Shown one piece after another: positions 59,117 to 64,000 of a stretch of 64,000 nt of DNA (the stretch's first letter is position 1; each line of letters opens with the position of its first letter). Position numbers and translations under genes: made by a program. Below the pieces are notes generated by a model that was not told the DNA's origin, ran no database searches, and worked only from the letters and a program-made list of their open reading frames with translations. Source of the stretch: GCA-003244245 sp050699955 (lineage in GTDB: Bacteria; Actinomycetota; Actinomycetes; Mycobacteriales; Pseudonocardiaceae); NCBI GenBank assembly GCA_050699955.1, contig JBOHGD010000008.1, positions 1 through 64,000 of the forward strand. The letters run 5' to 3'.

Positions 59117-60084
59117 CCCGGCCCGATCGGATGCGGCTGCTGGTCACCGGGGGCGCGGGCTACATCGGCAGCGTGTGCACGGCGCGCCTGCTGGCGGCCG
59201 GCCACGACGTCGTGGTCCTCGACGACCTCTCCACCGGGCATCCTGATGCGGTGCCTGCGGGCTGCCGTTTCGTCGAGGGCACCGTCGAGGAGGCCGGTAC
59301 GCTGCTGGCCGAGGGGTTCGATGGGGTGCTGCACTTCGCGGCCCGTTCCCTGGTCGGCGAATCCGTCGCAGCGCCCGAGCGCTACTGGCTGGGCAACGTC
59401 GTCGCCTCGGTGCGGTTGCTTGAGGCGATCCGGCAGCACGGCACCCCGAGACTGGTGTTCTCCTCCACCGCGGCCACCTACGGGGAGCCTGCGTCGGTGC
59501 CGATCACGGAGGACGCCGCTACCCTGCCGACCAATCCGTACGGCGCGACGAAGCTCGCCATCGACCACGCCATCAGCTCGTACGCCACCGCGCACGGTAT
59601 TGCGGCGGTGAGCTTGCGGTACTTCAACGTGGCCGGCGCCTATGACCGGTACGGCGAGCGGCACACCACCGAAACCCACCTCATCCCGCTGGTGCTGCAG
59701 GTGGCCCTGGCCCGGCGCGAGAAGATCATGGTCTTCGGCGGGGACTGGCCGACCTCGGATGGCACCTGCATCCGCGACTACATCCATGTTGTGGATCTCG
59801 CCGACGCCCACGAACTCGCGCTCACTCACGCCGTGCCGGGTGAGCACCGGATCTACAACCTGGGCAACGGCACCGGATTCTCGGTGCAGCAGGTGATCGA
59901 CACCTGCCGGCAGGTCACCGGACACCCGATCACAGCGCAGACCGCGGCTCGGCGCCCGGGCGACCCCGCGGTGCTCATCGCCTCCAGCGAGCGAGCCCGT
60001 ACCGAACTGGGCTGGAAACCGGAACGCGCCGAGCTCGCCCAGATCGTGGCCGACGCATGGGAGTTCACCCGCGCCTCCCCGTGA
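59113..60084 (+). CDS. galE: UDP-glucose 4-epimerase
   Basis: 323 aa from GTG 59113, overlapping the ideR stop; ATG 59131 is also possible. NAD-dependent SDR epimerase: VTGGAGYIGSVCTARLL, FSSTAATYGEP, the YxxxK pair YGATKLAIDHAIS and LRYFNVAGAYDRYGERH. It makes UDP-galactose for cell-wall arabinogalactan and exopolysaccharide. The ideR/dtxR-galE coupling is known from Corynebacterium, so the arrangement is ancestral. Confidence 0.93.
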   Translation: MTRPDRMRLLVTGGAGYIGSVCTARLLAAGHDVVVLDDLSTGHPDAVPAGCRFVEGTVEEAGTLLAEGFDGVLHFAARSLVGESVAAPERYWLGNVVASVRLLEAIRQHGTPRLVFSSTAATYGEPASVPITEDAATLPTNPYGATKLAIDHAISSYATAHGIAAVSLRYFNVAGAYDRYGERHTTETHLIPLVLQVALARREKIMVFGGDWPTSDGTCIRDYIHVVDLADAHELALTHAVPGEHRIYNLGNGTGFSVQQVIDTCRQVTGHPITAQTAARRPGDPAVLIASSERARTELGWKPERAELAQIVADAWEFTRASP

Positions 60085-60158
60085 CCGGGTCTGTCCCAGC
60101 GTCACTTCGGCCTTCACCGGGTGGCTCACCGCCCGGGCGGCCCTGCGACGTGCACGGT

Positions 60159-61202
60159 TCAGCGCCGTCGTCGCGGTCGGTGCCTGCGCGTGCGGCGGGC
60201 GGGCCGTCGTACAGCCGCTGCAGCGTCCACCGCCACGGTGCGCAACACATCCGGAGGAAGCCCGCCGTCCAGCGCCGCCCGGAGCAGCCCGGACAACGAG
60301 TGGTCCGGGCAGGCCTGCCACGCGGCGTCCAGGGCGACACCGGCCAGCGCGCCGTCTCCGCGAAGGTAGGCGACCAGTGCCAGTAGCGCCGCGGGTTCGG
60401 CTCGTTGTGGTGCTGGAGTCGCCCGAACAAGGGCCAGCCAGAGCCGCTCGGCGGCAACCACACCGGGACCGATGCACCACGGCAGGCAGGCGTCACGGAC
60501 CCGATGGTCACACAGCGCGGAGGCGACCTCGGCGACCGTACGGTCACTCAACGCGACCTCCCCCGCCGCCGCCTTCCGATGCAGTTCTTCGAGCCGCGCA
60601 AACCGGCGAGCTCTCAGCTCGGCACTCATCGGGTGATCGGCGTCCGCGGCCGCCAGCAGCGCCGCCCGCCGCTGCAGCGCCGCGGGATCCCCCTGGGTAA
60701 GCAGCCCAGCCAGTTCTTCACGATTGCCGAAGGTGATCGCACCTGCGGCGACTGTGGCCGCGGCCAATGCGGTGGTGGCGGGATCGGCGACGGTACCGGC
60801 ACATCGCGGATCGTCGTAGCAGCGCCATTGCGCCCTATCCGCCGTCGCGGCTGCCCAGACCGCGTGGACCACCGGGAGCCCTGCGCCGGAGAACACGCCG
60901 TCGAGGACGTCGACCATCGGGCTGTACGGAGGCTCGCCCGTCGGGATGAGATCACCCCCGATGACGACCAGTGCGACCCCGGTAGGCCGCTGCCGGGCCA
61001 TGGGCACCAGCATCTGCTCGGCCAGGATCGGGGCGTCGTCGATATCGACCAGATCCGCCCGCAGGGTCAAGCCCAGCCTGGTGCCGTGCAGCGCCAGCAG
61101 GACCACCGAGTCGTGCGGATGGAAGCCGAGCAGATGCGGGACGGCGGCAATCAGCTCGGACGGGTCGGAAAGCCGGATGCGGTCGGCGGGAGGTGCGCTC
61201 AT
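60159..61202 (-). CDS. DUF4192 family protein
   Basis: 347 aa from ATG 61202. The DUF4192 pattern is clear: IRLSDPSELIAAVPHLLGFH, DSVVLLALHGTRLGLTLRAD, VALVVIGGDLI, AVWAAATADRAQWRCYDDPR, and a C-terminal helical half (LLALVAYLRGDGALAGVALD, AWQACPDHSLSGLLRAALDG). The last 25 residues are almost all Arg/Pro. Function unknown; conserved in actinobacteria beside sigB-ideR. Confidence 0.9.
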   Translation of the reverse strand: MSAPPADRIRLSDPSELIAAVPHLLGFHPHDSVVLLALHGTRLGLTLRADLVDIDDAPILAEQMLVPMARQRPTGVALVVIGGDLIPTGEPPYSPMVDVLDGVFSGAGLPVVHAVWAAATADRAQWRCYDDPRCAGTVADPATTALAAATVAAGAITFGNREELAGLLTQGDPAALQRRAALLAAADADHPMSAELRARRFARLEELHRKAAAGEVALSDRTVAEVASALCDHRVRDACLPWCIGPGVVAAERLWLALVRATPAPQRAEPAALLALVAYLRGDGALAGVALDAAWQACPDHSLSGLLRAALDGGLPPDVLRTVAVDAAAAVRRPARRTRRHRPRRRR

Positions 61203-61345
61203 GGCGCAGACAGTGCTCCTGCATCGCCCACCGGGACGGTCGCGTACAGCGCAGCTGTGGATTGCGGAGTCGGTGTGGACTACTGCGCTGCCGGGTACGC
61301 CGCGGACCGCGGAATGTCGCAGTCGGTGGCTATCCTGCGGGCCGC

Positions 61346-61954
61346 TCAGCTTCCGAGCGGATGCGGCCTGCGGCAGACGTAGCTCACCGCGGGAGGCAGG
61401 TTCCACCAGACCGTGCGGGTGGTGAGCACCTCGTCGAACACCTCGCCGAGCAGCGCGCGGAACCGACGCGCGCAGGGCATCGCAAGCGCATGCACGTAGG
61501 CGAGAGTGGTGAATGAGCCACCGGGACGAAGCGAGCGTGCAGTCGCCTCGATGATGGCGCGCTGCGCGGGTGGCGCGATCAACGCCCAGGGCAGCCCGCT
61601 GACCACGACGTCGGCGCCGGGCACGTTGTGCTCCGCGAGCAACCTCTCCAGTTGGGCGGCATCTCCGAGCAGCACCTCGACGCCTCCGTACTCGGCGCGC
61701 AGGTGCTGGGCCAGCACGGGATCGATCTCGACCGCCACCTGCCGTCCGCTACCAGCCAGCCGATGCTCGATGGCAACAGTGGTCGATCCAGTGCCGGGGC
61801 CGAGCTCGACCACGACCGGGTTCCCGAGCCGGGGCACGACAGCAGCCAGCCTGGCCGCCAGTCGCGAGGAGCTCGGCGCCACCGCCCCCATCGTGGCCGG
61901 GCTGCGGAGTGCGGCGGCGAAGAAGAGCGGAAGGTGTCGCGATCCCAGCGGCAT
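61346..61954 (-). CDS. SAM-dependent methyltransferase (rRNA adenine/phospholipid N-methyltransferase-like)
   Basis: 202 aa from ATG 61954. Rossmann SAM domain with motif I VVVELGPGTGSTTVAIEHRL, an acidic residue in VAVEIDPVLAQHLR, and VVVSGLPWALIAPPAQRAI. The fold resembles the PmtA or KsgA-like enzymes that methylate phosphatidylethanolamine or rRNA adenine. Substrate unresolved. It diverges from the PadR regulator gene. Confidence 0.8.
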   Translation of the reverse strand: MPLGSRHLPLFFAAALRSPATMGAVAPSSSRLAARLAAVVPRLGNPVVVELGPGTGSTTVAIEHRLAGSGRQVAVEIDPVLAQHLRAEYGGVEVLLGDAAQLERLLAEHNVPGADVVVSGLPWALIAPPAQRAIIEATARSLRPGGSFTTLAYVHALAMPCARRFRALLGEVFDEVLTTRTVWWNLPPAVSYVCRRPHPLGS

Positions 61955-62003
61955 AAGCGCAGAGCCTGCCCGGGAAGACTCCGGATTGTGAAATCGATCT
62001 TAT

Positions 62004-62070
62004 TTGACGATAGCATCGAGAGCTATTGCGATGTATCGTTAACAAGTCAGTTAACTTGTCGAAGGAGGAT
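62004..62070 (+). promoter_or_regulatory. Probable PadR operator and promoter
   Basis: An AT-rich stretch, unusual here, holds TTGACG (62004), ATAGC...GCTAT (62010-62026), a tandem GTTAAC at 62038 and 62050, and the inverted pair ACAAGT (62042-62047) / ACTTGT (62054-62059). GAAGGAGG follows just before ATG 62073. It fits a self-regulating PadR gene; the exact -10 is not clear. Confidence 0.5.
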
Positions 62071-62072
62071 CG

Positions 62073-62768
62073 ATGACGAGCTGCGCGGGAGACAACTACG
62101 AGATGTGGTGGGACCGACTGCTCCCCGGATGGGCGGCGATGGCCAAGGATGATCCGGGTGAACCTGCCTCCGGCCGCAGATCGGAGCACGGCGGGCCGCA
62201 TCCGGGCCGTCGCCGCGGCCGGGGGTTGCGGGCCGGCGCCTGGCGCGGGTTCGAGCCGGGCCTCGGCCCCGGACCGGGATTCGGCTCCTGGGCTCGCCGG
62301 GCCGGACGGGCAGCTCGGGGGGACGTCCGGACCGCCGTGCTCGCTCTGCTGACCGAACGGCCCCGGCACGGCTACGAGATCATCCAGGAGATCACCGCCC
62401 GCAGCGAAGGCAGATGGCGACCGAGCCCGGGGTCGGTGTACCCCACTATCGCCCAACTCGAGGACGAGGGGATGGTGCGCACCGAGCAGACCGAGGGGCG
62501 CCGGATGGTCCATCTCACCGAGCAGGGCCGCCGTTATGCCGACGAGCACGCAGTGCAGTTCGCCGCGGTGTTCAAGGCAGCCGACAACGGCACCGACGAT
62601 GCCCGGTTGGGGCTGGCCGACGTCGCGGGCCAGGTGGCCACCGCGACGGCACAGGTGGCCCAGGCTGGGACCGATCACCAGATCAGCCAGGCACGAGAGG
62701 TACTGGCGGAGACCAGACGACGGCTCTATCGGATCCTGGCCGAGGACCCGGACACGACCCGGCCCTGA
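62073..62768 (+). CDS. PadR-family transcriptional regulator
   Basis: 231 aa from ATG 62073 with GAAGGAGG at five bases. The first 80 residues are a Gly/Arg/Pro-rich disordered extension. The PadR winged helix follows (DVRTAVLALLTERPRHGYEI, WRPSPGSVYPTIAQLEDEGM, RRMVHLTEQGRRYADEH) and then a C-terminal helical dimerisation domain. PadR proteins of this type often control an adjacent transporter or resistance gene; here only the divergent methyltransferase is close. Operator-like repeats lie just upstream. Confidence 0.88.
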   Translation: MTSCAGDNYEMWWDRLLPGWAAMAKDDPGEPASGRRSEHGGPHPGRRRGRGLRAGAWRGFEPGLGPGPGFGSWARRAGRAARGDVRTAVLALLTERPRHGYEIIQEITARSEGRWRPSPGSVYPTIAQLEDEGMVRTEQTEGRRMVHLTEQGRRYADEHAVQFAAVFKAADNGTDDARLGLADVAGQVATATAQVAQAGTDHQISQAREVLAETRRRLYRILAEDPDTTRP

Positions 62769-62934
62769 CGCGGACGCGCCCGGGGCAGCTCGGCGCCGGA
62801 TCGCGACGTCCGCTCGACACCGGCAAGTGGTGGTCTTTCCCACGATCGGGATGGATCTGGGGGTGTGCTGCGTTGTACCGGCAGTATGCGGCTGCCTAGC
62901 GCGGCCGCCCGAAGTAGGAACAAGGTGATCGTCA

Positions 62935-63843
62935 GTGACCGGCGAGCTGTACCGGATCGAGGTGGATGCTTCGACCCAGACGGGTGCGGTGTTGCTGCAC
63001 GCCCTCGACGGATTCGTGGATGCCGGCCATGCCGGGCGCATGGCGGTGGAGCACCTGCTGGCGAGTCTGGAGCATCGTGTGCTCGCCACCTTCGACGTGG
63101 ACCAACTACTCGACTACCGTTCCCGGCGCCCTTCGATGATCTTCGACGGAGACCATTGGGCGAGCTACGAGCAACCCAGGCTGGTACTCTACGAGGTGCG
63201 CGACGAAGCGGGCACGCCGTTCCTGATCCTTTCGGGCGCGGAACCGGACCTGCAGTGGGAGCGGTTCACCGATGCGGTCCTCGAACTCGTCGAACACTTC
63301 GGGGTAGGCCTGACGGTGGGTCTGGGCGCAGTACCGATGGCCGTACCGCATACCCGGCCCGTGACGGTAACCGCGCATGCCACCCGCCCCGACCTGGTCT
63401 CCTCCTACCAGCGGTGGTTCGGCACCGTGGAAGTTCCCGGCAGCGTCGGTGCGCTGGTGGAGCTGCGGCTGGGCGAGGCCGGGCACGATGCGATGGGTTT
63501 CACCGTGCACGTGCCGCACTACCTGGCCCGGATCGAGTACCCGGAATCCGCTCGAGGCCTGCTGGAGCACGTCGCCCGCAGCAGCGGGCTGGAGCTGCCC
63601 TCCGAAGCACTGCGACCGGCCGCCTGGCGGGTCCTCGCCGAGGTGGAGGAGCAGATCTCCCGCTCCAAGCAGAGCGCCGCGCTGGTGGCCGGCCTGGAGG
63701 CTCGGTTCGACGCCGCCACGGGAAGCTCGGGCCAGCTCCCGATGCTGGGCACCGACGCCGAGCCGTTGCCCACCGGGGACGAGATCGCCGCGGAGCTGGA
63801 GCAGTTCCTCGCCGATCGGGAAGACGGCGGCATCAACGGCTGA
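62935..63843 (+). CDS. PAC2 family protein
   Basis: 302 aa from GTG 62935. PAC2 (proteasome assembly chaperone 2-like) fold: VLLHALDGFVDAGHAGRMAV, LDYRSRRPSMIFDGDHWASY, VGLGAVPMAVPHTRPVTVTA, VEEQISRSKQSAALVAGLE. Actinobacterial PAC2 proteins form their own conserved group; Rv2714 is the homologue in M. tuberculosis and has the same position. Function in bacteria is not established. Confidence 0.92.
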   Translation: MTGELYRIEVDASTQTGAVLLHALDGFVDAGHAGRMAVEHLLASLEHRVLATFDVDQLLDYRSRRPSMIFDGDHWASYEQPRLVLYEVRDEAGTPFLILSGAEPDLQWERFTDAVLELVEHFGVGLTVGLGAVPMAVPHTRPVTVTAHATRPDLVSSYQRWFGTVEVPGSVGALVELRLGEAGHDAMGFTVHVPHYLARIEYPESARGLLEHVARSSGLELPSEALRPAAWRVLAEVEEQISRSKQSAALVAGLEARFDAATGSSGQLPMLGTDAEPLPTGDEIAAELEQFLADREDGGING

Positions 63844-64000
63844 GCCGGGAGATTTCCGCCACCCGGCAGCTCACCGGCACGTGAACCACGCGACAGGAGC
63901 ATGGCCGCCGACCCGATAGTCGGGCATGCTCGTCAACGTCCCCCGTGCACACTGCGGTGCACCGCTCATCCAGCAGGCGCCGCCGGCGGCGCGATCATTC
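63844..64000. other. Sequence to the window end, no gene seen
   Basis: About 157 bases after the PAC2 stop. No coding frame or repeat can be supported; the next gene probably starts beyond the edge. Confidence 0.5.

Noticed and set aside
58402..60480. A 692-codon minus-strand frame across ideR and galE
   Set aside because: Both plus-strand genes are unmistakable; the frame has no family signature.

Overview
The window is high-GC actinobacterial chromosome (roughly 70% G+C in most genes, many GTG starts, 4-base ATGA/GTGA gene overlaps). From about 7.4 kb rightward the gene order is the one I know from Mycobacterium tuberculosis around Rv2674-Rv2714: msrB, hemQ-hemY-hemE, DUF3000, RNase D, dxs, 23S rRNA methyltransferase, APC-type permease, two TrkA proteins, DUF3159, OB-fold protein, DUF3710, dut, DUF3093, DUF4193, suhB, ppgK, sigA, YihY, sigB, ideR and PAC2. 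Additions such as galE coupled to ideR, a glutamine-synthetase remnant and the accessory genes suggest Pseudonocardiales or a close order rather than Mycobacterium. This placement is inference from gene content. No rRNA, tRNA or CRISPR array was seen.

Region by region. 1-6.3 kb is an accessory island: an M41-like metalloprotease, small unknown proteins in overlapping operons, a large XRE regulator behind a strong hairpin, a broken inverted copy of one island gene, and two convergent tyrosine recombinases 17 bp apart beside the 3' end of a LigD-type polymerase gene. 8.5-9.4 kb holds a three-gene cassette (26-aa peptide, membrane protein, holin-like coiled-coil protein) inserted in the msrB-hemQ interval. 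9.4-12.7 kb is the coupled hemE-hemY-hemQ operon of the coproporphyrin-dependent haem pathway. 13-19.7 kb has DUF3000, an orphan NarL regulator, RNase D, a two-component system and dxs. 19.8-24.6 kb has an rRNA methyltransferase, a KimA-like permease and two TrkA-type proteins, which looks like a potassium locus. 24.6-32.6 kb is the conserved DUF/dut/suhB/ppgK/sigA block.

32.6-34.9 kb is a gene graveyard with remnants of five genes. After a SF2 helicase and YihY, 38.4-48.4 kb holds the most interesting block: a ferritin-like diiron protein, larE, larB and larC (nickel-pincer nucleotide cofactor synthesis), then a tightly spaced operon of acyl reductase-HAD fusion, zinc alcohol dehydrogenase, LarA-like enzyme and PlsC-type acyltransferase. 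This reads as a cofactor-plus-user pathway acting on a lipid. The LarA-like protein departs from the lactate racemase active site.

49.8-52.0 kb has clearly lower G+C and carries a two-gene unit: a sigma-like protein and an adenosine-kinase-like PfkB protein with an unrecognised N-terminal domain. 52.1-64 kb returns to housekeeping: a methyltransferase, dtd, sigB with a good ECF-type promoter, a secreted protein, AcuC-like deacetylase, sulfurtransferase, ideR-galE, DUF4192, another methyltransferase, a PadR regulator and the PAC2 protein.
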